Assembly: GCA_023405815.1 (NCBI GenBank)
Contig: JAEXXM010000082.1
Location: forward strand, 15,308 to 79,307
Source of the DNA: Pseudomonadota bacterium
GTDB lineage: Bacteria > Pseudomonadota > Alphaproteobacteria > Rhizobiales > Hyphomicrobiaceae
DNA: 64,000 bases
Reading direction: 5' to 3'
Shown here: positions 54,599-62,833 of the stretch, piece after piece
How positions within the stretch are numbered: the stretch's first letter is position 1
Layout of the letters: each line of letters opens with the position of its first letter
Notes under the pieces: generated by a model
Databases searched by the model: none
What the model saw: only the letters and a program-made list of their open reading frames with translations
Told to the model about the DNA's origin: nothing
Translations under genes and position numbers: made by a program

Positions 54599-55018
54599 AT
54601 GGGGATGAACGACACCTACGAGCCGACCTTGGGCACAGCGGTGATGCGCGGAGCGGTATGCCGTTGTCCCGCCTGCGGAGAAGGGCCGCTGTTCCGCAAG
54701 TTTCTGAAGGTGAAGGATACCTGCAATGTCTGCGGCGAGGAGCTCTACCATCACCGCGCCGATGACATGCCGGCGTATATCGTCATGTCGATCGTCGGCC
54801 ACATCGTCATTGGCCTGCTGCTTTGGGTCGAGACCTCTTTCGCGCCGTCAATCTGGGTGCATATCGCCTTGTGGTTTCCGCTGACGATCGCTCTCAGCCT
54901 CGTGCTGCTGCAACCGGTGAAGGGCAGCATCGTAGGGATGCAGTGGTCTTTGCGCATGCATGGGTTCGGGCCGCGGCGCGTACGCGCCGGCGAGCCAAAG
55001 CTGCAGCGTGCAGCCTGA
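54599..55018 (+). CDS. DUF983 zinc-ribbon membrane protein
   Basis: A 139-residue protein. The N-terminus has two CxxC pairs (CRCPACGEG and CNVCGEE) that should bind zinc, followed by two membrane helices (YIVMSIVGHIVIGLLL and 'IALWFPLTIALSLVLLQP'). The function of DUF983 is not established. ATG 54599 or 54605 are both possible. It lies 22 bp before the EamA gene and is divergent from MocR. Confidence 0.85.
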   Translation: MGMNDTYEPTLGTAVMRGAVCRCPACGEGPLFRKFLKVKDTCNVCGEELYHHRADDMPAYIVMSIVGHIVIGLLLWVETSFAPSIWVHIALWFPLTIALSLVLLQPVKGSIVGMQWSLRMHGFGPRRVRAGEPKLQRAA

Positions 55019-55040
55019 AACGAGACCGAGGCGACCCGAC

Positions 55041-55955
55041 GTGAGCGAGTTGAGAGTTGCGGCCGACAACGTGCCTTTGCGCCACGTGCTCTTGGCCGTC
55101 GCCGTGATGGCGGTGTGGGGCTCGAACTTCGTCGTGATCCGCATTGGCCTCGATCATCTGCCTCCGCTCACGTTCGCGGCACTGCGGTTCGTGCTCGTGT
55201 TCTTCCCTGCGATGCTGGTCATCAAGCGGCCAAGCGTTCAGTGGCGCAATCTTGCCGCCTATGGGCTGCTTATCGGCGGTGGTCAGTTCGGCCTTCTGTT
55301 CATCGCTATTAATGGCCACATCACGCCGGCGCTCGCGTCGCTGGTCGTGCAGATGCAGGTGTTCTTCACCATCGGCCTGGCGGCCGTTCTGAGCGCCGAG
55401 CGCGTGCGGCCGTTCCAGCTCGCTGCGCTCGCTATCGCCGTTGCGGGGCTGGCGTTGATCGTAGCGCACACGGATGCGATGACGACGCCGTTGGGCCTTG
55501 TCCTCGTTCTGCTCGCGGCCTTGAGCTGGGCCGGCTCCAATATCGTCATCCGATCGACGCCGCAGGTCGACATGCTGAGCTATGTCGTTTGGGCGGGCCC
55601 CTTCTCCGTCGTGCCGCTGGTCGCCGCAGCGCTCGTTTTCGAAGGGCCCTCGGCGATGCTGACCGGCATAGTGCAGGCCGATGCCGCGACGTGGTCGGCC
55701 GTGCTCTGGCAGGCGGTCGGAAACACGCTGTTCGGCTATGCCGTGTGGGGATGGCTGCTCGGTCGCTACCCCGTCGCCAGCATCGCGCCGATGACGCTGC
55801 TCGTACCGGTGTTCGGGATTGCTTGCTCGGCGCTATTTCTCGGCGAGCCGCTGCAGTCCTGGAAGCTCGAAGCGATGGCGCTGGTCATGCTCGGCCTCTT
55901 CATCAACGTGACATGGCCGAAGCTGGTCTCGGCGCTCAAGGCGCGCACTGCCTAG
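55041..55955 (+). CDS. EamA-family (DMT) transporter
   Basis: A 304-residue inner-membrane protein of the drug/metabolite transporter superfamily, ten membrane helices in two EamA repeats ('AVMAVWGSNFVVIRIGLDH' and 'LAALSWAGSNIVIRS'). Related proteins export amino acids and other metabolites. The start is GTG 55041 with GAGG nine bases before it. With the MocR regulator and DUF983 it forms a likely amino-compound export locus (inference). Confidence 0.87.
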   Translation: MSELRVAADNVPLRHVLLAVAVMAVWGSNFVVIRIGLDHLPPLTFAALRFVLVFFPAMLVIKRPSVQWRNLAAYGLLIGGGQFGLLFIAINGHITPALASLVVQMQVFFTIGLAAVLSAERVRPFQLAALAIAVAGLALIVAHTDAMTTPLGLVLVLLAALSWAGSNIVIRSTPQVDMLSYVVWAGPFSVVPLVAAALVFEGPSAMLTGIVQADAATWSAVLWQAVGNTLFGYAVWGWLLGRYPVASIAPMTLLVPVFGIACSALFLGEPLQSWKLEAMALVMLGLFINVTWPKLVSALKARTA

Positions 55956-55978
55956 GTGAGTGTGGCGCCTCTCGGTTG

Positions 55979-57835
55979 TTATGGCTGCTGGCTCGCGGCA
56001 GATGCTTCCTCCGCCGCAGTGCTGCGCCAACGCACCACAAAGTCGAGCGGCAGTGCAATCGACCACGTCACGCCCTCCGGGTGGAATTGGTAATCCACCT
56101 TGGCGCTCAGCGCTTGGCCGGCGACGCGCTCGATCACGACGTGGCCGAAGCCCTTCACGCTCGGCGGCAATACGCGCGGACCATTGCGCTCGCTCCAGTG
56201 CAGCACCAGCCGCTTTTCTCCGGCATCATCGGACTCGAATCCCCAGCGGACGCGCACGCGGCCGGCCGAGGTCGACAGGGCGCCATACTTTGCCGCGTTG
56301 GTTGCCAGCTCGTGCAGCGCAAGTCCTAGATTCTGGGCCGCCGTCGCGTTGACGAATACCGGTAGGCCGTGACACTCGAGCGACTCCTCGGAGTTGCCCG
56401 TGAAGGGCTGCAGCACCGCGCGTATGAGCTCCTCGAGCGAGGCGCCGGTCCAATCCTCGGCGACGAGCAAGTCGTGCGAGGCGGAGAGGCTCTGCAGGCG
56501 CTGGATGAGCTGAGCCTGGAGGACCGCGACGTCGGTCGAGGTGCGTGCTGTCTGGCGCACCATGGCGACGATCACGGCGAGCAGGTTCTTGGTTCGATGG
56601 GAGAGCTCGCGCATCACCATGCGCAGATGCTTCTCGACGCGCTTGCGCTCGGTGATGTCGCGAAAGACGGCAGAGAAGCCAAAGATGCGCCCGTCCGCCC
56701 GGCGCATTGGCGCAACGTTGACGTTCACGTCGAGCAGGCTTCCATCCTTTCGGCGCCGCACCGTGTCGCGGAGAATGTGCTCCCCATGAAGAAGATGGCG
56801 ATACTTGTCCTCGAACTCCTCATCGGCGCCCTCGGGGAACAGAAGCCGCTCCGATTCCCCGATCACCTCGTCCGCAGCGTAGCCGAACATGCGCTCGGCT
56901 CCCGGGTTCCATGATTGAATGCGCCCGTCGCTCGACATGGAGACGATGGCGTCCGCGGAGGTGCCGACGATGGTGGCGAGCTGGGCGTTCTTCTCGGCTT
57001 CCTCGAGGTGCTCGGTGATGTCGGTGTTTGTGCCGAACCAGCGGATGACCTTTCCAGCGTCGTCGCGGATGGGCATCGCGCGCGAGAGGAACCAGCGATA
57101 GACTCCGTCGCGTCCCTTGAGCGGGAAGATGTCTTCCCACACCTCGCCCGTTGTCAGGCAGCGGCTGATCTTCTCCATCGTGCGGTCGACGTGGTCGGGG
57201 TGTTGGCGCAGCGGCCAGCCCCACTGGCGCGCCTCCTCGAACGGCAGACCGGTGTAGTCGAACCAGCGCTTGTTGTACCAGAAGATGTTGCCGGCATCGT
57301 CGGCCATCCAGGCGAATGCGGCGATGTTGTCGGCAAGAGTGCGGAAGCGCGATTCACTTTCGCGCTGGGCGCGTTCGGCGAAAACCCATGGCGTCGTGTC
57401 GACCACGATGGCAAGAATGCCGACTACTTTTCCGTCGTCGCCGCGTATGGGACTGTAGTCGAGGTTGACCCACACGTCTTCTGGCACACCACGCCGATTG
57501 AGGGTGAAGTGCTTGTCGCGAAAGGACAGCGATTCACCGGCGAGGGCGGTGTCGAGAACGCGCTGGCTGAACTCGGCTGCCTCCGGCCAGGCGTCGACGA
57601 CCGGCATTCCGAGGAGCTCGGGATGCCGCGTTCCCGAGAACGCGGCGTACCCGTCGTTGTACAGCATGATGCCTTGCGGGCCCCACAGCAGGACCATCGG
57701 CACAGGCGATGCCGAAATGAGGTCGACAGCGCACTTGAGACAGGGAGGCCATTGTTCGATTGGACCGACCGGGGTTCGGCTCCAATCGAACTCCTCGATG
57801 CGCTTCTTCATATCGTTGCTGGCAGGTGGGGGCAT
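55979..57835 (-). CDS. Multi-PAS HWE-family histidine kinase
   Basis: A 618-residue cytosolic kinase. Three PAS domains are visible: about 10-130, 165-285 ('TDITEHLEEAEK' at its end) and 290-405 ('RDITERKRVEK'). The HWE catalytic region follows, with phospho-acceptor ELSHRTKNLLAVI near 410 and 'LHELATNAAKYGAL' as the N-box. HWE kinases commonly phosphorylate PhyR in the general stress response. An EcfG-like promoter precedes it (57884), and phyR lies 450 bp away on the other strand. The last residues are low-complexity Ala/Ser. Confidence 0.9.
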   Translation of the reverse strand: MPPPASNDMKKRIEEFDWSRTPVGPIEQWPPCLKCAVDLISASPVPMVLLWGPQGIMLYNDGYAAFSGTRHPELLGMPVVDAWPEAAEFSQRVLDTALAGESLSFRDKHFTLNRRGVPEDVWVNLDYSPIRGDDGKVVGILAIVVDTTPWVFAERAQRESESRFRTLADNIAAFAWMADDAGNIFWYNKRWFDYTGLPFEEARQWGWPLRQHPDHVDRTMEKISRCLTTGEVWEDIFPLKGRDGVYRWFLSRAMPIRDDAGKVIRWFGTNTDITEHLEEAEKNAQLATIVGTSADAIVSMSSDGRIQSWNPGAERMFGYAADEVIGESERLLFPEGADEEFEDKYRHLLHGEHILRDTVRRRKDGSLLDVNVNVAPMRRADGRIFGFSAVFRDITERKRVEKHLRMVMRELSHRTKNLLAVIVAMVRQTARTSTDVAVLQAQLIQRLQSLSASHDLLVAEDWTGASLEELIRAVLQPFTGNSEESLECHGLPVFVNATAAQNLGLALHELATNAAKYGALSTSAGRVRVRWGFESDDAGEKRLVLHWSERNGPRVLPPSVKGFGHVVIERVAGQALSAKVDYQFHPEGVTWSIALPLDFVVRWRSTAAEEASAASQQP

Positions 57836-57858
57836 TGAGGTAAGAGCTTGCCGGAGTC

Positions 57859-57884
57859 AACTGTTACGCAAGGCAATTTGTTCC
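57859..57884 (-). promoter_or_regulatory. EcfG-like promoter of the multi-PAS kinase gene
   Basis: On the minus strand GGAAC (57884-57880) is followed, after 17 bases, by AGTT. The EcfG consensus is GGAAC-N16/17-CGTT, so the -35 is exact and the -10 differs at its first base. It is 25 bp upstream of the kinase start. Confidence 0.55.
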
Positions 57885-57903
57885 TTCCTCGGTGGAGTTG
57901 TGC

Positions 57904-57928
57904 GGAACAAAGGAGGCGGCGCGTGGTT
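57904..57928 (+). promoter_or_regulatory. EcfG-like promoter of the DUF1328 gene
   Basis: GGAAC, 16 bases, GGTT, against the consensus GGAAC-N16/17-CGTT. It lies 43 bp before the DUF1328 start and back to back with the divergent kinase promoter. Confidence 0.6.
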
Positions 57929-57970
57929 TCCCAACATCGCCGATCCTGACCGATACGACACGAGGAAGTC

Positions 57971-58144
57971 ATGGGTAATCTTCTCTACTGGGCCGTCATC
58001 TTTCTGATCATAGCTCTCGTTGCTGCCTTCTTCGGCTTCGGCGGGGTGGCCGGTGCAGCGACCGAAGGGGCGCGCATCCTTTTTTGGGTGGCGATCATCC
58101 TCGTGATCTTGTCGTTTATCGGTGGTTTCTTGCGTCGCGGTTAG
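57971..58144 (+). CDS. DUF1328 small membrane protein (YtjA-like)
   Basis: A 57-residue protein beginning MGNLLYWAVIFLIIALV and ending FIGGFLRRG, with two membrane helices and the conserved FGFGGVAGAATEGARILFW core (a region quoted in part) of DUF1328. Members are general-stress-response targets in many Alphaproteobacteria; function is unknown. GAGGAAG precedes the ATG. Confidence 0.85.
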   Translation: MGNLLYWAVIFLIIALVAAFFGFGGVAGAATEGARILFWVAIILVILSFIGGFLRRG

Positions 58145-58222
58145 CGTTTCGCAGATATTGATCATGCATATCAAAATGTTAGGACGCTCGTCGCGGAGCG
58201 AGCGACGGCGGAGGCGGTGCCT

Positions 58223-58247
58223 GGAACTTTGCCCGGCGCGAAGCGTT
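58223..58247 (+). promoter_or_regulatory. EcfG promoter of phyR
   Basis: GGAAC-N16-CGTT is an exact match to the EcfG (general stress sigma factor) consensus, 43 bp before the phyR start. It implies positive feedback of the stress response on phyR. Confidence 0.85.
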
Positions 58248-58290
58248 TTGTGCGGAAACGACCATATGGGCGGCCTGCAAAGGGGAGAAC

Positions 58291-59106
58291 ATGTCAATCT
58301 CAGAAATCATCGCGCCGCAGCTCCCTTACTTGAGGCGGTTTGCGCGCGTTCTCTCGGGTAGCCAGGAGAGCGGCGACGCCTACGTCGTTGCCATGCTGGA
58401 GGCGATCGCCGCTGAGCCATCGATGTTCCCCATCGATTTGGAGCCGCGGGTTGCCACCTATCAGAGCTTCCTCGACGTGTGGAACTCGGTCCGACTGAAC
58501 CAGAAAAAGTACGAGGCGCCGGTTTCCGAAAGGCTGGCCGCCGCCGACCGAAAGCTCGAGGCGATCACGCCGAGGGCGCGACAGGCTTTTCTGTTGATGG
58601 CTGTCGAGGAGTTCTCGACCCCGGACACGGCAAAGATACTTAGGACCGACGAGGCGGATGTGAAGGCGCTGGTCGATCAGGCGGCGTCCGAGATCGCCGA
58701 GCAGGTCGCAACCAACGTCCTAATCATCGAGGATGAGCCGATGATCGCGCTCGACCTTGCGGACCTCGTCACTGGCCTCGGCCACGAAGTCTCGGAGACC
58801 GCGCGAACCCACGCCGAGGCCGTTGCAGCCTTCACCCGGCACCATCCCGGCCTCGTGCTGGCCGACATCCAGCTTGCCGACGGCAGCTCTGGGCTGGAGG
58901 CGGTCAACGAGATCCTGCAGTCGTTCGACGTGCCGGTAATCTTCATCACCGCCTATCCGGAGCGGCTGCTGACCGGCAGCCGGCCGGAGCCGACCTTCCT
59001 CGTCAACAAGCCGTTCCGTACCGAGACGGTGCAGGCAGTCATCAGCCAGGCGCTGTTCTTCGACTACAAGGCGCGCCGACCCGAAGCGAAAATGGCGTCG
59101 GTGTAG
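58291..59106 (+). CDS. phyR: PhyR, general stress response anti-anti-sigma regulator
   Basis: A 271-residue two-domain protein. Residues 1-130 mimic an ECF sigma factor (sigma2/sigma4-like, 'LPYLRRFARVLSGSQESGD'). The C-terminal receiver (140-260) has acidic residues in IIEDEP, phospho-acceptor Asp in VLADIQLA near 190, and the PhyR-type 'FITAYPERLL' motif. When phosphorylated it binds NepR and frees EcfG. AGGGGAGAAC precedes the start. ecfG-nepR lie convergently 100 bp downstream. Confidence 0.95.
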   Translation: MSISEIIAPQLPYLRRFARVLSGSQESGDAYVVAMLEAIAAEPSMFPIDLEPRVATYQSFLDVWNSVRLNQKKYEAPVSERLAAADRKLEAITPRARQAFLLMAVEEFSTPDTAKILRTDEADVKALVDQAASEIAEQVATNVLIIEDEPMIALDLADLVTGLGHEVSETARTHAEAVAAFTRHHPGLVLADIQLADGSSGLEAVNEILQSFDVPVIFITAYPERLLTGSRPEPTFLVNKPFRTETVQAVISQALFFDYKARRPEAKMASV

Positions 59107-59138
59107 GCCTGCAACCATTCTTGCCGGCAGTAGAGAGA

Positions 59139-59172
59139 GGCGGGTTCTGATCTTAGAGCCCGCCCTTCTTGT
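59139..59172. terminator. Terminator between phyR and ecfG
   Basis: GGCGGGTTCT and AGAGCCCGCC form a 10-bp stem (one G-T pair) with a six-base loop, followed by CTTCTTGTT. It sits between convergent genes and may end transcription from both sides. Confidence 0.7.
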
Positions 59173-59209
59173 TGACTCTGATGATAGAGCGCGCGGAACG
59201 TAACCCGGG

Positions 59210-59788
59210 TCAGACGGCGCGGGCTGCGCGGGGCCGACGCTGAGGCGTATCGCTGGACTCGCTGGTGCGTTCGGTGCCCGGCTGTTCTTCCGGCAACGCG
59301 GTCATCAGCTCGTTGAGACGCGAGCGGGCGCGGTTCACGCGGCTTTTCACCGTGCCGACGGCGCAACCGGAGATGTTTGCGGCGTCCTCGTAGGAGAAGC
59401 CCTCGGCGCCGACGAGAATGAGTGCCTCGCGCTGATCGGCAGGCAGCTTGGACAAGGCGCGGTTGAGATCGACAAGATCCAGGTGTCCCTGCTGGCCGGC
59501 GGGCACGGAAAGCTTGGCCGCGAGCTGACCTTCGCTGTCGGCGACCTCGCGCTTGGTCTTGCGCAGCTCGGAGAAGTAGGCGTTGCGCAGGATGGTGAAA
59601 AGCCACGCCTTGAGGTTCGTGCCCTCCTCGAAGGAGTCGAGGTGGTTCCAAGCCTTGACGAGGGCTTCCTGAACAAGGTCGTCGGCGTGGTCCCGATTGC
59701 CGCACAGCGAGATCGCGAATGCGCGCATGTTGGGGATGGCGGCGACGAGATCGTCGTGAAGCTTGCTGTCGTGTGCGTTGCCGCTCAC
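59210..59788 (-). CDS. ecfG: EcfG, general stress response sigma factor
   Basis: A 192-residue ECF sigma factor. Region 2 (about 20-85) has 'NRDHADDLVQEALVKAW' and 'LKAWLFTILRN'. Region 4 (about 110-165) has 'LPADQREALILVGAEGFSYEDAA' and 'VGTVKSRVNRARSRL' (regions). A charged disordered tail follows. It directs transcription from GGAAC-N16-CGTT promoters, several of which I found in this window. It overlaps nepR by four bases (ATGA). Confidence 0.94.
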   Translation of the reverse strand: MSGNAHDSKLHDDLVAAIPNMRAFAISLCGNRDHADDLVQEALVKAWNHLDSFEEGTNLKAWLFTILRNAYFSELRKTKREVADSEGQLAAKLSVPAGQQGHLDLVDLNRALSKLPADQREALILVGAEGFSYEDAANISGCAVGTVKSRVNRARSRLNELMTALPEEQPGTERTSESSDTPQRRPRAARAV

Positions 59789-60096
59789 GTGCTTTCCTCC
59801 TCGCCGTGAGGCTTGGCTGGAATGTCGGCTTCCTGACGCTGAAGCTGTTTGATGAGGTCGTTGAAGCGGTCGGGGACGGGGGCGCTCAGCAATTCGCCGT
59901 AGGCGGCTCGAAGCTGCTTGCCGAGGATGCCAGGCAGAACGGTTTGCCCTCGTGCGCGCTTGCTGCCGGGGCTGATCTCCGTCTCCTTGCCAGGCGGCGT
60001 CCCGGTCGGAGGCATTCCCCCGCCCTCAGCCGCCGCCTGCTTAGGCTCAGGCGCACCATAAGCGGCCCCCATGTAGGCTTTTTTTTCCTCTGACAT
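59785..60096 (-). CDS. nepR: NepR, anti-sigma factor of the general stress response
   Basis: A 103-residue protein that holds EcfG inactive until PhyR-P sequesters it. The conserved NepR core is 'GKQLRAAYGELLSAPVPDRF' (about 65-85) with the flanking 'NDLIKQLQRQE'. The N-terminal half is disordered and Gly/Pro-rich. ATG 60096 is preceded by GGAGGG; the upstream frame to 60273 lies over the promoter and is discarded. Confidence 0.93.
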   Translation of the reverse strand: MSEEKKAYMGAAYGAPEPKQAAAEGGGMPPTGTPPGKETEISPGSKRARGQTVLPGILGKQLRAAYGELLSAPVPDRFNDLIKQLQRQEADIPAKPHGEEEST

Positions 60097-60195
60097 CAGC
60101 GGCCCTCCGCCTCCCCTTCGACCGTCGAGCTCTGGTCCCCTGACGGGACACCTTATGCGGCCGCGGACCATAACATCAGGTCCGTAAGCCTCAAT

Positions 60196-60220
60196 AACAG
60201 CCACCGAACCATTAAGTTCC
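60196..60220 (-). promoter_or_regulatory. EcfG-like promoter of nepR-ecfG
   Basis: On the minus strand GGAAC (60220-60216), 16 bases, then TGTT; the consensus is GGAAC-N16/17-CGTT. It lies about 100 bp upstream of nepR and suggests autoregulation of the operon. Confidence 0.65.
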
Positions 60221-60254
60221 GCGCTTCGGCCCGGGGCTGACGCTGCGGGGGTGG

Positions 60255-60279
60255 GGAACGAGGCAGCATGCAATGCGTT
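60255..60279 (+). promoter_or_regulatory. EcfG promoter of the cache-type HWE kinase gene
   Basis: GGAAC-N16-CGTT, an exact consensus match. It overlaps the first possible ATG (60268) of the kinase frame, so transcription would begin near 60286 and translation further downstream, probably at 60337. Confidence 0.8.
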
Positions 60280-60336
60280 GAGGCGTGGTTAGCCATATCT
60301 ACCCGGGGGGTGGCTATAAAGCGGACGTCGACAAGA

Positions 60337-62400
60337 ATGCTCGAGAGGCTGCGGCAGGCCGGCTGGTCGATCCAGACGCACTTTCTGCTCTACAGCTCGG
60401 CGCTGCTCATCCCGGCGCTGATTTTCAGCGGCTTGATGATCCTGCGCTCCGCCTCGCTGGAGCGCAGCGCCATGGAGGGGGATATCATCGCGGTCGCGCG
60501 CGACGTCGCGACCGCGATTGACCGTGAGCTTGCCGCCACGACGACGACGCTCATAGCGCTGGGCTCTTCGCCCGCGCTGACCGACGGCGAGCTCAAGGCC
60601 TTCTACAGTCAAGCGGTGGCCGCGCGGGATATCTCAGGCATCGACTTTTTTCTGACGAGCCGCGCGGGCAAGACACTACTTACGACTCAGGTTCCGTGGG
60701 AGAGCCAGCGGGCGGCGCAGAATGAGCCTGCACCGATAGTCGCAAAGGACGTACGCGATGCCCCCGCGCCCGTCGTGTCCGACCTGTCCATGGGACCGGC
60801 GGGCGGGGCGCCAACGTTCACCATCTCGGTTGCCGTGCGCCGTGGCACCAAAGCTATCTACGTCCTCAGCGCGCTGATCTCGTCGCGCCGCATCTACGAA
60901 ATTCTGCAGCGGGTGGAACTTGATCCGGGCTGGGTGTCCACGGTCGTTGATCGCAAAGGGATCATCGTTGCGCGCTCGAGGGACTTTCCGAGCGTTGCGG
61001 GAAGTCCATGGCAGGGCAATTCCAGCGTCGAGCAGGATACGGGCCGGGGACTGGAGCGCGCCCACGACAACTCGGGCGAGCGGGTGCTGCGCTCCTCCGC
61101 GCAGTCGCACCAGTCGGGCTGGCTCATACTGGCGGCCGTCCCCGAGACCATCGCCAATCGTCCAATCGAGCGGTCGTGGGCTCTCGTTGCAGTATTGGCG
61201 CTGAGCTTCGCGCTTCTTTCCGCCCTGCTGGCCTATCTCTTCGGTCGTCGACTCGCTGATCCGGTTCGTGCGCTGGTGAAGGATGCTCGCGAGCTCGGCT
61301 TGGGCAACAGCGTTGCTCCGCGCAGCTCGTCGATCCTCGAAGTGCGGGCCGTCGGCGAGGCGCTAGCGGGAGCGAGCGACACGCGCCGGCAAATGGAGCG
61401 ATCGCTGCGCGAAAGCGAGGATCGGCTACGGCTCGCGCTAGCTTCGGCCGAGACCGGTGCGTGGGACTGGGACCTCAGGACAGGCGCACTGACGTGGGAC
61501 CAGCGCATGCGTGAGCTGTGGGGGCTCAGCGCGGATGATCCCGTCTCCTACGAGGTATTCATCGACGCGCTCCATCCATCGGACAAAGCCGCGACGGCGG
61601 ATGCAATCGGGCGGGCACAGAACCCTGACGATCCGGCTGAGTATGACGTCGAGTACCGCGTCACGGGCGTGCGCGATGGAACAGAGAGATGGATTTCCGC
61701 CACGGGCCGCACGCAGTTCGCCGAGGGCATTCCGGTGCGCATGACCGGTACGGCGCGCGATATTACAGATCGCAAGAGGTGGGAGGAGCACATCCAGCTC
61801 CTCATGCGCGAGGTGACGCATCGCTCGAAGAACCTGCTTGCCGTGATACAGGCGATGGCACGCCAGACCAAGCTCGCCAGCAGCGACGTCGACGACTTCG
61901 AAGTACGCTTCTCGGGGCGCCTGCAGGCGCTGGCGTCGTCTCACGATCTGCTCGTGCAGCGCAACTGGCGCGGCGCCTCGATGTTGGAGGTCGTGAAGTC
62001 GCAGCTCGGTCACTATCTCGATCAGCAGTCGAGCCAGATCGAGGTCGATGGACCGAGCCTGATCGTGACGCCCGAGGCCGCTCAGAACATTGGCCTCGCA
62101 GTGCACGAGCTCTCCACCAATGCCGCCAAATACGGAGCGCTTTCGGTTCCCGAGGGGCGGGTTCTGGTGCGATGGGTTCGCGGCAGCAACGGAGGCGACG
62201 GTGAGCGGCTGCACCTTTCCTGGACCGAGCGCGGCGGGCCGGAGGTGATCAAGCCTTCGCGTCGAGGGTTCGGTCAGGTGGTGACGGAGCAACTGACCGC
62301 GCGTGCTTTACAGGGCAACGCGAACCTCAGCTTCGAGCGCGGGGGCGTGTGCTGGACGCTGGACGTTCCGGCGAGCCACGTCCTGGCGCGGCCTGCCTGA
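60337..62400 (+). CDS. Membrane-bound HWE-family histidine kinase (general stress sensor)
   Basis: About 687 residues. Membrane helix 1 ('FLLYSSALLIPALIFSGLMI'), a periplasmic cache-like sensor of about 250 residues, and membrane helix 2 ('SWALVAVLALSFALLSALLA') are followed by a HAMP-like linker and a PAS domain ('ETGAWDWDLRTGALTWD'). The HWE catalytic region has phospho-acceptor REVTHRSKNLLAVIQ near 490 and N-box 'VHELSTNAAKYGAL'. Its place beside nepR-ecfG and its EcfG promoter point to a PhyR kinase like PhyK. ATG 60268 with GAGG is an alternative start, but it lies within the promoter. Confidence 0.9.
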   Translation: MLERLRQAGWSIQTHFLLYSSALLIPALIFSGLMILRSASLERSAMEGDIIAVARDVATAIDRELAATTTTLIALGSSPALTDGELKAFYSQAVAARDISGIDFFLTSRAGKTLLTTQVPWESQRAAQNEPAPIVAKDVRDAPAPVVSDLSMGPAGGAPTFTISVAVRRGTKAIYVLSALISSRRIYEILQRVELDPGWVSTVVDRKGIIVARSRDFPSVAGSPWQGNSSVEQDTGRGLERAHDNSGERVLRSSAQSHQSGWLILAAVPETIANRPIERSWALVAVLALSFALLSALLAYLFGRRLADPVRALVKDARELGLGNSVAPRSSSILEVRAVGEALAGASDTRRQMERSLRESEDRLRLALASAETGAWDWDLRTGALTWDQRMRELWGLSADDPVSYEVFIDALHPSDKAATADAIGRAQNPDDPAEYDVEYRVTGVRDGTERWISATGRTQFAEGIPVRMTGTARDITDRKRWEEHIQLLMREVTHRSKNLLAVIQAMARQTKLASSDVDDFEVRFSGRLQALASSHDLLVQRNWRGASMLEVVKSQLGHYLDQQSSQIEVDGPSLIVTPEAAQNIGLAVHELSTNAAKYGALSVPEGRVLVRWVRGSNGGDGERLHLSWTERGGPEVIKPSRRGFGQVVTEQLTARALQGNANLSFERGGVCWTLDVPASHVLARPA

Positions 62401-62404
62401 GTGC

Positions 62405-62433
62405 GGCGCTGGCCTCAAGCTGCCGCCAGCGCC
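62405..62433. repeat. Inverted repeat after the HWE kinase gene
   Basis: GGCGCTGGC and GCCAGCGCC form a perfect 9-bp stem with an 11-base loop, a few bases after the kinase stop and just before an EcfG-like promoter. There is no T-run; it may be a Rho-dependent pause or 3'-end stabiliser. Confidence 0.45.
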
Positions 62434-62437
62434 TGCT

Positions 62438-62462
62438 GGAACTTTCCGTGCGTCTCAATGTT
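62438..62462 (+). promoter_or_regulatory. EcfG-like promoter of the small acidic protein gene
   Basis: GGAAC-N16-TGTT, one base from the GGAAC-N16-CGTT consensus, 36 bp before the small gene at 62498. Confidence 0.65.
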
Positions 62463-62497
62463 CTTGAGGAAAGGCTAGCAAGCATTGGGCGGGAGAA

Positions 62498-62752
62498 GTG
62501 GGAACTCTGAAGAACCGGGAGCTTACGAATCTCATCGGGCGGCGACTGAAGGAGGCGCTGAGCGATGAGGGCAATGGGCTGCCGGATGCCATCAGCGACT
62601 GTCTGGAGGCGCTTCGCCGTGCGGAAGGGAACGCCGCAGCGGCGAGCCAGGGGCTCGTGGTCGATATCGGCGACGGCGAGGACGAGGCCACTCCGCCAAA
62701 GCGCGATTCGGGTGATGGTGGCGCGCGCGATGCCGGCCCTAGAGAGCAGTGA
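62498..62752 (+). CDS. Small acidic protein, likely stress-induced
   Basis: An 84-residue hydrophilic protein without Cys or membrane segment; N-terminal half helical ('NLIGRRLKEALSDEG', 'AISDCLEALRRAE' contains its only Cys), C-terminal half acidic and Gly-rich. I recognise no family. The start is GTG 62498 with GGGAGAA very close; this is weak. The EcfG-like promoter before it and the strong terminator after it support a real gene. Confidence 0.6.
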   Translation: MGTLKNRELTNLIGRRLKEALSDEGNGLPDAISDCLEALRRAEGNAAAASQGLVVDIGDGEDEATPPKRDSGDGGARDAGPREQ

Positions 62753-62791
62753 GCGACGGGCGGCTGCCGTGATCGACGTGGCCAACAAAGG

Positions 62792-62817
62792 AAGGCCGGG
62801 TCAATCCCGGCCTTTTC
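62792..62817. terminator. Terminator between the small acidic gene and the YciE-like gene
   Basis: AAGGCCGGG and CCCGGCCTT form a perfect 9-bp stem with a TCAAT loop, followed by TTC on the plus strand and preceded by AAAG (CTTT on the minus strand). It lies between convergent genes and probably serves both. Confidence 0.8.
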
Positions 62818-62833
62818 AGTTCGGGTGGCTCGC

